From NCBI RefSeq assembly GCF_947507565.1, contig NC_089182.1, positions 1,798,001 through 1,862,000 on the forward strand: DNA of 64,000 nt, read 5' to 3'. Of the stretch, positions 1 to 11,946 are shown one piece after another; the stretch's first letter is position 1; every line of letters begins with the position of its first letter. The stretch is from Oscarella lobularis (lineage: Eukaryota; Porifera; Homoscleromorpha; Homosclerophorida; Oscarellidae). Made by a program: the position numbers and the translations under genes. Under the pieces are notes generated by a model. The model did not search any database. It was not told the DNA's origin and saw only the letters and a program-made list of their open reading frames with translations.

Positions 1-41
1 CGTTTCACCGAACATTGCTATCCCGTATAACGTGTACGCAC

Positions 42-3000
42 ATGGCTACAAGTACGACTCTCGCTCGTCAACTTAGAAACCTCGCCGCGCCCGGCCTATC
101 GGAATTTCGCGAGGAGCAAACAGGTTGTCGCGCGTCGATTTTATTCGACTGGCGCGAAGCGGCGACAATCGGCCGCGGCGAAATCCACGCTCTCGCTCGC
201 GCGGGTCTCGCCGACCTCGTCGCCGTCAACGCAGCCGCCTTCGCCGAATTTTCCGACACGCTCTTCGACGAAGCGTCCTTATCATTCGAACGCGGCACGA
301 CGAGCGGCCCGAACGGCGACGCTCTCGTCGCGGCGACAATCGAACGCTTTCTCCTACGCCTATCGCCCTATTTTCTCCTCGGAGCCGCGCACAAGTGCCT
401 CGAGTGGCTCGTGCGCGCCTACGCGATCCACCGACACGACGCGACGTCGCTCGTCGAGTGCGCGCTGCCCTACTACGCGACGCGAACGTTCGCGCGCGTC
501 CTGCGCGTCGTCGCGCTCGACGCGCCGACGCAGCAGCAGCGACGCTGGGCGTGGCTCGCGGCGTCCACTCGCGCCGGCGCGCCGCTCGCGCGCGACGCGT
601 TCGTGCGCCACTGCGCCGCCACGCCGGCGACGTTCGAATTCGTCTGCAACATGATACCGCGTGCCGTCGCCGTTGCCGTGGCAACGACGACGACGACGAA
701 TAATTCGCTCAAGACTTTGTGCGCGTTTTACGCTTCGTCGATCGTCGGCGCTTTGGATGTCGTCGATGTCGTCGGGGAGGAGACGATCGGTCGGCTCGTG
801 CCGCACCTACTCGTCGGACTCAGATCCGAATGGGTCGACTATGCGATGGCGTCGCTTATGATCGTCACCCAATTGGCGTCGCGCGTTCAATTGCACGAGA
901 AAGTAGTCGTGACGATTTCTGACGTCATATCTAAGGTTAGAATTCGGCCACGCTTTGTTTTTTGTCTTTTCTAACGTTTGTCCATCAAAGTCGTCGCGAG
1001 TTGAAACGGGCATCGAGGCGTTGGCGTGTCTCGCGTACTTGTGCGAAAGTCAAACGCATTGCAAATTGACAAAAAAGTCTGATGCTCCACCTAGAGGAGA
1101 GCGTCGATCAAAGCAACTACATTTTTTTCTCTCTAGAGCCGTCCGAGCTCTCTGTCGGCGCAGTTTCGTACTGCCTCACCTGCAAAAACTCTCTGCTTCT
1201 CATGACGTCGGCGCGTTGATTCGACTGCTCGGGTGCCGGCTGATGGGCCTGGCGACCAGTCGTCTGACTGGGACCGAGGGCTCAATTGAGGACATGGACG
1301 TCGAGGAGCTCACCAACGTCTATTCGGACGTTTTTGTAAAGATCGTCACGACGGTGAAAATCGATCGCGAGACTGTCGTCAGTCTAGCGAGGCAAGGAGA
1401 CGATTATGTCGCGAAGAGAAGGACGATTTTTCTTTTCCCAGATCTGTACTGCATCGCTATTTGAAAGTTCGACGGAAAATGGGTGCCGGCGATAAGAATC
1501 AATTGCACGTCGTCATGAAGCCGATGATCAGATGCTTGGCGACTCGGCAAGAGTCAAAAACAAGAAAACCTAAAAGAAATATCACGAGAATTTATTTTTT
1601 TCAGGCATTCTTCGGACTTTGACGTCGCCTTGGAGGGTCATTTGAAGGAGGTGTCGGGCGACAGCAGAGGCGCCGACGCCGACGACGACGACGACGATAG
1701 CGGAGCCGAAGCGACGGCATCTCAATCCGACGAGATGCTGACGTGGACTCAGGAATTCCTCGCGTTGGCTTTAGGCGGACTAAAGCACGGAACCGTAATA
1801 AAAACGCAACTACTTCCTTAGGAGTTGAAAATCGTTTTTTTTTCGAAAAAAAGGTAATATCCGGTTCGCTCGGCATGACTCTAACGCTTAGTTTGCATCA
1901 TCCGAACGTCGACGTACGACGACTTGCGGTCCTACACCTTCGAACGTCGCTCACGGAAATATCACAGGTTCGTAGTAGAGGGATAGTATATAGGCTCTAA
2001 CTGTTTCGTTGTTTCAACTTAGAGCGAGGAAATAGACGTCGATTTCTACAGGGATTCCCTAAGGGCTCGACTGCAGGACGACGCTCCATCTGTGGTTCGG
2101 TGCGTCCTTGATATTGGCGAGGTACATGACATTGGCATCCACGCCTGAGCGTTGATGAAAAAAGGATTTCTATAGGATCTCTATGGGCTAATTGACCCGG
2201 AGAAATTCTTAGCGCCTTTGTGTGAGATCGTAGAGAAGCAGTTGGATCAGTCGCGCTGCAAACACGCTGAATGGTGAGAGTTTCTCTTTTTTTTTTTCCC
2301 GATTTTTTTCTCCTATCGTTTCTCTATTAGGCGAAAGGTGTCCTTGATGGCTGTAGAGGTGCTCTGCTCCGAGAAATTCCTTTCTGCAATATCTTCAACG
2401 TCGATCGTCGCGTTGTTCCACTGTCTTCTTCCTCACTTCGTCCTTCTTCCCAAAACGTCGGAGTTTTCGTTCAAAGTTATTTCCGCGGTAGCCAGGTCTC
2501 AACTGCCGGCCAAACTTCCCGTTCTTTCTCTATTACCGCGATTGACGTCAGAACGAGGTCTACCGCTCTTTCTCTTGCTTCTACGCGCAATCATTCTTCG
2601 CTCTTGATCTTAGAATGGATCAATCAGATGGAGTCACGTCGTCCTTCTGACGCTGATTTAGTTTCGGCTAACGTATCGTTGGCGTCCGCGCTCGCTCAAG
2701 GTTGGATGACGTGCGAGAAGACGAACGGCCTTCAATTAGTACTACGTTTTACTGCGCGTTTCCTTCATATGTATTATACATGTGTACCTTATATAGATTG
2801 GGTCTTTGGTGCGGCGTTATAGGAAGTCGTCCAAGAGAGCTCCCTTGCGAAGTATCGTTTTGTGCGTAATGGACTGTTTATTGCGAGGAATGGATGAGGA
2901 ATGGGGGCCCCTGATACACGGCATAGCCTTGGAATTGATCTACCCGGAAATGCTAGAGTTGTCCAAACTACGAGAAGAAGAAACGAAAAAGGCGAGAGCC

Positions 3001-6000
3001 GAGTTTTAAATTTAAGAAGAAAAAAAAGGGATCAAAGTAGATTTCTGCTAGGATTTGGGTCCGTTTTCACGCCAGGATCTTGAAACGGCTCTGCGTCCTC
3101 TTTTGTCTCGAAAGAGGTTGCGTGGCGACGTTTTGAAGATCGCCAAAGCGCCGCTGCTGTTCAGAGTGGCCGACGCTATAAAGTCGTCTTACGTGCGCTT
3201 TACCGCGGCTGAAGGTGGATTATCTTCAATTCGCCACTTTTTTTATTGACGTTCGTCTTTGTGCAGGGAAAAAGTGGCTAGATCTATCTGTATCCGCTCC
3301 TGGAATTGAAAGCGTTGAGGTGCGGTGATAATGGCTCTGTTTTCCGCGAACGCTGTTTTCTTTAGGTTCTTCTCCGATGCTTCGACTTGATTGCCGAAGG
3401 TTCGTTTGGTGATGTTGGCTCTTTGAAGTTTTGCGGGGAATTTCGCGAATTGATGAACGAATTTCTAAACGTGAGGTTCAAGCGCGAGCTCGCATACGAG
3501 CGTTAGGCCTAATTCGATGCGTACCTCTACGCAGGAGGCATTTTCCGACGTCAAATCACTCTTGCAATTTTTTACGCTTTTCTGGACGACTCATCCGGCA
3601 ATACTTCCCACTTCATTTGTCGGTCGCGTTCTAGTTGACGATGAAGACCGGCAAATAATGCGCTCTCCATTTTCGGCGACCACTCAAATCAGGAGCCTAA
3701 AAACGACCCAAGCAATACTCAAATCTCTTCGCGACGACGATGTGAAGGAAATCCTCAGTCAGACATCCTCTTGTAAATAATTATTAATTAAGTGCAGTTT
3801 ATACAGTACCGTTCAAAAGTTTCCCACACTGAAACTTTTGAACGGTACTGCATACGTATAAGCGTTTTGATGGCGGCTTCTTCTGTAGTTGTTCCTGCTC
3901 TTTTCGTTGTGCTATCGAGTCCCGTTCCGCTGCTGCGTCACTCTGCCTTGGCGTGCATGCGACTCGTGCAGGAGGCGTTGAATGAGAGAGAGGCCTCCTC
4001 GTGTTGTTATTATCAACTCTGTTGCCTCGTTTGCGAAAACTCTGCCGAAATCGAGACCGATCACAATCGCGTAGCGCAACTCGTCGCTCGCGAATCAACG
4101 TCGCCGTCGAGTTCTGTCCTGTCGTGCGTGCTCAACGTCGTCGTCGACGTCGAGACGCCGCCAAACGCGAGAGTCAGTCTTTTGGAGACGTGTCGACTCG
4201 TCGATTGCGAGGCAAGATACTTTTTTTTTGGCGAAAATAGGTTCTCAGCAAACTCTTTTTGAGTATAGGCAAAACTTCGGCTATGTTTGCCTCTGTTGAA
4301 AATTCTTCTTGAGCGACACCGGAAACGATCGAACTGTAGAACTAATTGGGATACAGTGCACTTACTAAGACTTATACTCTGATCTCTTCTGGCAGGTCTC
4401 TCTCCAGTGGAGTACAAATGTTTCATTCTACTTCTCCAGGCCTACACGCCCCCAGCGGCATCGCTCTTGGGAAGCAGTCCCGACGCCAGGACCGTCTTTC
4501 TTCGGGCACTTCAGTGCGGAGGAGGCCAGGAGCTACCGTCTCCGCGTACGTGTATTTTGAAACAGGTAAGAGGCGAATGAGAGCACGCCGTTCGTTTCTT
4601 TTACGTTTTCTGGGCATTGTTTAGGTGACTAAGGAGTTCTTTAGGGCTTTGCCTAGTGGTGAGCTGCAGCAACAAGTGTTTTCCAAACTGCTGGATTTTG
4701 CCCTCATCGACGACGATGCGGACGACGTGCAGGCATTCAAGAACGTTCTTCTCAAGGTTGAAAAGTCTAAGTCTAATTCTTTTTTTGACACGATACTTTT
4801 TTATAGATTCCCTTTAAGACGGCGCACGTTGTATACGAATTGCGAAAAGTCACGAAGGAAGCATCGTCTGAAGGAACGCCCGCAAAACGATTGAGGAGGT
4901 GGTGCATCAATAGAGAGAGAGAGAGAGAGACACTTCTATTTTTCAGACGATTTTTTTAGCCATGTTCGGTCCGCGGCTACTACCGGCACAGTTGACGAAC
5001 AAGCTTGGCAGAGAGCCCTCTTTGTTTTGGAACTACTTCAACAGCGGAAACGTCTTCACAAGCCAAATTCAGTCATATCTCCTCTTTTTGACGTTCTCAA
5101 CAGGTGCATTTTTTTTCTTCGTCCAGTCGTGCTTCGCGATGACTTTTCTTAGAGCTCTGCACCTCAGCGACGGCGACAATCTCAGGCTGGACTACGCCGT
5201 TCAGCTCGTTCTCTCGTGCCTCATGAATATTTGCCAAAACCAGGGTGAAGTCTTTGCGGATATCTTACTTTCGAATCCTATAGCGAAGCTTTCTCTTCCA
5301 GACGTCCTTCTCGAAGGCGATTTCAACGTCGAATTGATCGTGGAATGCGTCCGACTCTCGACTAATCCTCAAACGCATCAGCACGCTCTCGTTTTACTCA
5401 ACACGGCTGCGTCGCTTTTTCCCGTACGAAGAGCGCGGGCATCGGCGCAAACGTGTGATTTTTTTTTGATTTGCGTAGGATCACGTTTTGCACAAGATCA
5501 TGCCCATTTTTACGTTCATGGGAGCGAGTCTGTTGCGAATGGACGACAATTACAGTATGCAGGTCGTAACGAAAACCGTCGAAACGGTTATACCCGCTCT
5601 GCTTGAAACGAAAAAGGTGCGCGTTGCTTTAGACGTCACCTTTTTTTAATTAATAGTTATTGATTTATTTAGAAAAAAGGCGAGTCCGCACTTGAACTTG
5701 CCGTATCGATTTTGCGCGTGTTTGTCGACGCGCTGCCGCACATACCTCGCCATCGGCAATCGCCCGTGTTCGAGCATCTGCTTGCTACGATCGGAAGCGA
5801 GGCGCACCTTCACGCGGCCGTCGTCATGCTCCTGGAACAGTGCGTTGTAAGCAGCGATAAGAAAACAGCTCCAAAAGTGCATAACTGAAAAGAGACCCAC
5901 TACCTTGTATATATATATATATATGTTTTTTAGTTTGTCGATGCTTCGCCGGCAACGCAGCCTTTCTGCGTGGCGCTTTTCCACGGCTTTTCTGCTTTGC

Positions 6001-9000
6001 ATCAGGCAACGAGTGGCAATCCTTTGTTTCCTGTCAGTGTTATTCTATTCTTTCTTTTTAGGCTGCCGCTCTGATCAATTTGTTGCGGTTCGTTCGCGAA
6101 TTGCCTGAAGACAAGCCTCAAGGTTGAAAGGAAATGTGCTTATTTTGAAAATTCTTGTAGTGCGTGTTTTTTTAGGTCGTGCCGTGGCGCGTTTTAAAAA
6201 GTCGGGACGCCTTCGACGGCTTTTTGACGTCGTTGCCAACACTTCGAGGGATTTGCGACTTTTTAAGGTCGCTGCAATTGAAGTGGTCGTCAAAGTCTTA
6301 GCCGGCGAGTCATTTGCAGTCAAGGTGAGGAAAGAGCCATAGATTAAGAACGAACTACTTTACGTCAAGTGAAAATTGTAGGTATTGGCTTTGGATTCCG
6401 AAGAAGAAAGCAAATTAGCTTCAAACTACATGCTGTGGGTTTGCGTTTGTTGAGACACTTCGTTACGTAATACAGTATCCGCTTGCAGACTACTGGAGGA
6501 GACGCTGACTCTGATTAGTCAGACTGCCAAATCTGTGGACGCCTACGTTCACGATGCAACGGTCAATTTCTGGAAAGCATTTCTATCAAAACAGTACGAA
6601 ATAATAGAAAAGGTAGGAACAAACCTTGCATTTACAGTACCGTCGACGAGCATTATGCTCTTTCTAATTCACAGTTATCGGCTTTGCTGTCGAGTAAAGC
6701 TCTGATTGAGATAACGACCCAATTGCTGGAAAACGAAAATGCAACAGTTAGACGAAAGGCAATGGATCTGTTTAATAACCACCTCGTATCCACGAAATGC
6801 AGAGTCGGTGCTGAGCAGGTGAGTACCAAACTTAGAGGGTAAATCGTTTCATTCTACTGCCACCGACTTTCAGGTCAGTGCTCTAATGGAAATGATGGCG
6901 AAACTGCTTCAAACTGTTAAAGAGGACGCGCAACCGATCCAAAATCGGCAAGCGGCTTTGTCTGGGCTTACTCTCCTAGTGAGGGCTCTCGCTGATGATA
7001 ACCCTGAAGAGTTTGGAGAAGTAAAAAATGACGTGAAAAAATGAAACAAGTTTTATGTGGTATCATCGTCAGGTTGCAACGCTCTGCACCGACATCGTTT
7101 CGCGCGAAGAGGTGCCGTATCAGGTGCGACGGATCAAGATTATATGCAATTCATAGTAGCATTTGTATAAATTGTTTTAGCTGACGGCAAGCGCTATTCA
7201 GTGTCTTAGCCACATGTACGGTGCACTCGGAGCGCGTCTTCTTTCTTATTTGCCGCGGTTTTTGCCTGGCTTCATGAATTGTCTTCAGCATTCTAGGTGA
7301 GCTAAAAGAGCATTAGTTCTTTCTTTATTACTTATCCTGGCTGGTACAGCGTGGAATTGCTTCAATTGAGTGCTGCTTCCGGCTTGTTGAAAGTAGTTGA
7401 ACACTATTCAAAATTTCTGAGTCCTTATCTAAGACGTATCCTGAAACTGGTTGGTCACCACTTAATGATAGAGGGAATAAGTCAATTTTTCGTTAGGTTT
7501 GTCATCCCAGCCTATGCCAGGAAGGCCAGCTATCAAAAGTGGGTGAAAAAGTGAAGTCTATTAGGTAAACACACTATTAGGCAAATGCACATTCTAATGC
7601 CCTGCGCCTTAGATCGGCGATAGCGAAGTCAGTTCCGACGCGGGTCATGTTGCCAGCAGTTAGCGACGTCTATTCGGCCGATTCAGATGGAGTAAGTCTT
7701 GCCATTTGTTTAGAAATACAATACAGTAATCTTTTTTGTTAGTCATCGATTATTGCCTTGATGAGTATTCTCTGCGACGCTGTGTCGTCGATGAACCGAG
7801 ATGATGCAACGACGTACTCATCTCAGTTGGCAAGTTTCTTTCTAAAGGCGCTGGACTATAGGACACTGCACAAAGAGGTGGGTTTTTTCTTGCTCTTTCT
7901 TGGGGTAGATAACGAGTTTCTACTTCAGATTAATTTGAACGACGTTGCTTGGGTTGAAGACAGTGTCATCAAGTCGTATGTCGCCTATATCGTAAAGCTT
8001 TCAGAGAACAATCTTCGACCTATGTACTTGAGAGTGCGTGCAGTGTCGAGAGCTCTACTTTTTGCAGTATTTGTCTCACCATTTCTTTAGCTTTTCAATT
8101 GGGCGACGAAAGCGGGATCGCCAAAAGACCGATCTCTGACGTTTTATCGGCTGTCAGACAGGTAAATTAATGAAAAAGTTACTGTTGAGGAAGCGTTCAG
8201 CCGTTTTCTTTCTAGTATGGCTGCTAAGCTCATGAGCTTGTTTACCCTATTTGCTGGTCCATTGCTGAGCAATGCAGCTTCTCTACTGGATGCTAACAAC
8301 ACTATTAAAACAGGTACATTTTCCGGCGGGATTTCGGAGGACAATAACAGATAGCTCCTACTAGACTCCTCGTATTTTGATGACGCAGACGAAGACTCGA
8401 TGGAAACCGATCAGAGTCGCGCTACGCAGATGTCAAACATTCTTGTCTTTTCAATTCTCGACTGTCTCCACAAGACTTTCCTCAACGCAAGCGAGGGCTT
8501 TGTCAGGAAGGACATTTTCCTAACGTTGATGCAGTCTCTCGTCGATCAGATAGAGAATTTGGGTAGAGACGATGACGATGGACAACGGGTAAAGGGTCAC
8601 CTTGCACCCTGTATATCCCAATTGGCTTGCGCCGCAAAGGATAGGAGTCAATGGAAGGCCCTCAATTATCAAGTACTTTTAAAGACAAGGGATCGCTCTT
8701 CAAAGGTAATGAAAGGCTTCTGAGATGTTTGTTGCTATTGTTTTTATATGAGCAGGTGCGGCTTTCTGCTTTGTATGTCATGCAAGAGCTGTATCTAAAA
8801 ATGGGCGAGGAATTTGTCACGCTGTTACCAGAAACGATTCCTTTTCTGGCGGAATTGATGGAAGGTGAGTCAGTTGATTGTTTGTTTAGCTGTAAGAAAT
8901 AGCTGATTTGGGTGCAGATGACTCGAGGGAAGTCGAAATGCAGTGCCAAGTTGTAATACGAAGTATTGAAGATTTGGTGGGAGAATCAATTCAGTCTTAT

Positions 9001-9012
9001 TTGCAGTCGTAA
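42..9012 (+). CDS. HEATR1: HEATR1/UTP10, U3 snoRNP-associated HEAT-repeat protein (multi-exon)
   Basis: HEATR1 is a very large nucleolar HEAT-repeat protein of the t-UTP/SSU processome, needed for rRNA transcription and early 18S processing. The first exon (42 to about 935) starts with M-A-T-S-T-T-L-A and carries the family's N-terminal block, including LRLSPYFLLGAAHKCLEWL and LCAFYASSIV. The last exons give LLPETIPFLAELM, then a conserved acidic stretch and a terminal SIQSYLQS followed by TAA at 9010-9012, as in the BP28CT region of the family. Roughly thirty exons are separated by introns mostly under 100 nt. The ATG at 42 is preferred over one at 15 because the family begins with an M-T/A-S-leading helix there. 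One intron holds a tiny snap-back repeat (3804-3850). Identification is secure at both ends; the middle exons are diverged and were not all delimited. Confidence 0.93.
3804..3850. mobile_element. 47-bp snap-back inverted repeat (Tc1/mariner-type mini-MITE)
   Basis: Two 19-20 nt arms, CAGTACCGTTCAAAAGTTT and its exact complement AAACTTTTGAACGGTACTG, are separated by only about 9 nt. The left arm is preceded by TA. The arm sequence resembles terminal inverted repeats of Tc1/mariner elements, which insert at TA. It lies in an intron of HEATR1, just upstream of the exon beginning near 3892. The right flank reads CATA, not TA, so the target duplication is imperfect. Assignment to Tc1/mariner is inference from the arm sequence. 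Confidence 0.65.
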
Positions 9013-9095
9013 GTGCGCAGCACAGTTTATGTCGAGTCGAAAAAAAAAACAAACATTTCCTTTTCTTTTATTGAATTTGCATTGGATCCCGTACC

Positions 9096-10056
9096 ATGTC
9101 CCGTAGAAAGCAGAATGTCGTCCTTCTTCTTCTTGGCTGCTGGTTTTTGCTTGCTTCGTCTGATCGCCTCGCATTCGAGCACCGACCGTTAGCAAGAGTG
9201 GGGCCCCCACCCGCTCCGACCTGCAAGCGTCCATCGTACGAAGACCTCTGCAGGTTCGTACGACAGACCAAAGGCGAAACCGCACCCAAAACCTCTTCCA
9301 GACCCCCCAAATCGAGCGACAGCGTCGAAAACTCCCAGACATGTCGACCGATTCGATGTCGAAGAGACGAATCGTCGTCGACGTCCGAGAATCGATTCTT
9401 GGAGCTCGTCGACGAGCCCGAAAGCCTAGAAAATCGACTCAATTCGTCGACGTCGGAGAGTCCGTGCGTCGCCGTCATATTCTACGCCGATTGGTGCCCG
9501 TTCAGCGCGAAAGCGGCGCCAGCGTTCAACGCCCTGCCGCGAGTCTATCCCGATCTCAAATTTGTTGCCTACAATGCGTCGATTGTTTCCTCGTACGTAC
9601 AAAATAAAAAACAGATATTTTAATTTCATTAATTAATTTTTTATTATTCATTGAGTGAATTTTTTTAGGATTAATAGTCGATTTGGTATAATGGGATTGC
9701 CGACGATTCTGCTCTTTCATCGGGGTTGGGCGAGACTTCGGTTCAACGTGACGTTCAGTCTCGAAAATTTAATCGATTTCATTAATAATCGTACAGGTAT
9801 ATTAGGCCCGTTTTATTTAAAAAAATTGATCACGCGCGTCCTTTTAGATCTTACTCCGCGTCTCGACGTTCAATTGACGGACGACGACTATCGCGGCCCG
9901 CTGCCGTCGCGTCATCGCGCGACGTACGATTACGCACTGACGTACAGCGTCGCATTTCTCACCGGATTCGTCGCGTGGACGGCGTGGAATTCGCGTCCGA
10001 CCCGGCAACTGCGACTCTGGTTCACACGAACGCATCGCGACAGCAATCGCAGATAG
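9096..10056 (+). CDS. TXNDC15: Thioredoxin domain-containing protein 15 (TXNDC15)
   Basis: Three exons (9096 to about 9593, 9670-9796, 9848-10056) joined by GT...AG introns of about 50-75 nt. The protein has an N-terminal signal segment (VVLLLLGCWFLLAS), a low-complexity lumenal region, then a thioredoxin-like fold around YADWCPFSAKAAPAFNALP, followed by SRFGIMGLPTILLFHRG and a GPLPS motif. A C-terminal membrane helix (around VAFLTGFVAWTAW) and a short basic tail complete it. The order and the NALPR...P.L.F motif match TXNDC15, a membrane-anchored thioredoxin-like protein linked to ciliogenesis in vertebrates. The redox centre is C-P-F-S and lacks the second cysteine, so disulfide exchange is doubtful. 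It starts 83 bp after the HEATR1 stop and ends 71 bp from the convergent neighbour. Confidence 0.85.
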
Positions 10057-10127
10057 ATTTGAATACACAAAAGACGCGTACACATACACCGAAAAAAAAA
10101 CACATAAAGCGTAGTCAGCAAAAGCGT

Positions 10128-11764
10128 TTACGGTTCGTTGAATCGGAGCACGAACAGACCCAGTTCGATGCTGTTGACGACGATCGTACCGCTATTGAAA
10201 TAGGGATAACTGCTCCAGGCGCCTTGAAAGCCGGGCGAACTGCAGTAGGGCGCGAGGTCGAAGTAGCCGACTTCTTTCAGTTCGCCTTCGTCGATGCCGC
10301 TCACGTCCAGAATGCGCAGTCCGGCGCAATAGTTCGATTGGTACGCATACTTGCCCCTAGAAGCGAAACCCTTACACCACCACGTACGACTGACACATGC
10401 GTTCGCGTTTTCCTCACTTGATGTAGAGGTTGTGATCGCTGGCGGTTTTCTCCGAATAGAAGCTATTGATGAGCGCGGGCTCTTGGAGATCCCTGACGTT
10501 CCATATGAGCGTTCGCGTGTTCTTATTCGATCCGTACAGCTCGTCGAGCTCGTCGTCGAGTAGAAGATGCGTGTGATCTTCGGTTAGCCAACCCTGGTGG
10601 GTGTAGTAGTTATTGCTGTACGGCACGCGCGACAATAGGATCGGATTCGATTTGTCCTGAACGTCGACAATGGTCAGCGTGTCCTCGTCGTAGCAGAAGC
10701 AGATTTCCTTGCCCGCGTAGCGCTGATCGGGTCCTTTGTAGACGACGCATTGGGCGTCGTGGACGTAGCCGTCCTGGCTGAAGCAGCCGGCGTATTGGGG
10801 ATCGTTGGGGTTGCTCACGTCGACCATGTGAAGGCCGCCGCTGCACGTGCGCGAACCGACGCAGTACATGAAGCCCGTGTCCTCGTTGCCGACGACGTTG
10901 TGACAGTTGCCGAATTCGGGGTAGTGAGCCGTTTCGGTGAACTCGCGGGCTGGTTCGCCCGGTGCCACATCTCTCAGTTGAGTCAAATCGAAAACCTAGT
11001 AGAAACGACGATTGATTATGATTAATCAATCAAGCCCGTTAGGAAACAGATCTAAATAGATCTCCTTCCGATCCTATACCTGCATGCCGTGATTAGACGC
11101 TTCGCTGACTATGAACGCGTGGTTGTTGAACACTTTGATATCGCGCCACAGACTGCTCGTCGTGTGCGTTCGAAGTGTGCCGATGACGCGCGGTTCGGTC
11201 GGCTCGGTCACGTCGACGAACGCCGTCAAATCGACGGCGCCGACAACGGCGTACTCGCGTCCCGACTCCGGATCTGTCCATCCCCAAATGTCGTTGCCGT
11301 CGCCGGACGAGCCCATGCTATCGAGCGGCACGAAAGCGAGCAAGTCGACGTTGCTGCACTCGTACTCGCCGCTGCGTCCGTTCTCGCACGGCTGATTTCG
11401 TATCGCCGCTTTGGGGGTGGGGCACTGGTGCTTATGAACGCATTCGGCGTGCAAGAGCTCCTTCAGTCGCATCACCTCTTCGGCTCGCGGGTGCGGCGCT
11501 GTGTCGCGGGGGAAATTTAACGTTCTCACGTGAAGGGGAGGGGCCCGAACCTACTGTATTGACGACATTTGCCTTCGCAATGCTTTCTGGTGTCATTTCG
11601 ACCAGCCTGAAAAAGACCACGGTTACGTACGACTTAGAGTAGACTTTACGTATCGCATATACTTCCTCCTCGTACATTGTACGCTTAGGTCAATTGTTAC
11701 GATGTCTTACCTCGCAGAAAGCGACTGCTAGTATGCAGAAAAGAGCACAATAGCGCCAAATCAT
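10128..11764 (-). CDS. Secreted choice-of-anchor-B / LVIVD-repeat protein
   Basis: Five exons on the minus strand. Exon 1 (11764-11711) encodes a signal peptide beginning MIWRYCALFCILAVAFC. Exon 2 (about 11606-11555) is followed by a 56-nt intron, then exons of about 11498-11080, 10995-10418 and 10356-10128. The mature part has the hallmark block CSNVDLLAFVPL...NDIWGWTDP.SGREYA, then VDLTAFVDVTEP, WRDIKVFNNHAFIVSEA..HGMQVFDLTQL, repeated ILDV/IVDV strands, and a C-terminal LGLFVLRFNEP. These are the repeats of the choice-of-anchor-B family, beta-propeller-like secreted proteins common in bacteria and also present in some eukaryotes; the biochemical role is unknown. The introns show this copy is a resident eukaryotic gene. 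Convergent with TXNDC15. Confidence 0.85.
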
Positions 11765-11946
11765 CGTAGAGTCTTTTGAGGAGAGAGGTGGCACCGAGAG
11801 CACTTGCGTTTGAGTACGGCACGTGATAAGGACCACCGACACTGTACGCGATTACTCATGCACCTACATCGTGATTGATCACGCGCCGGCATGCAACGTA
11901 AATTGGCGTTCGCAGCAAAAAACAACGTCACAGAACTATAGTTTAG

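Noticed and set aside
125-806. Long arginine-rich open frames on both strands opposite HEATR1 exon 1
   Set aside because: They are shadows produced by the GC-rich, GCG/CGA-biased coding frame; only the HEATR1 frame matches a known protein.
9068-9478. Minus-strand open frames across TXNDC15
   Set aside because: They overlap a gene with clear thioredoxin-fold homology and splice signals, and show no domains of their own.
11525-11554. A 30-nt intron in the choice-of-anchor-B gene
   Set aside because: Using the acceptor CACGTGAG leaves the frame broken by a TAA; the next acceptor (CGACACAG, near 11499) restores the frame and gives an ordinary 56-nt intron.
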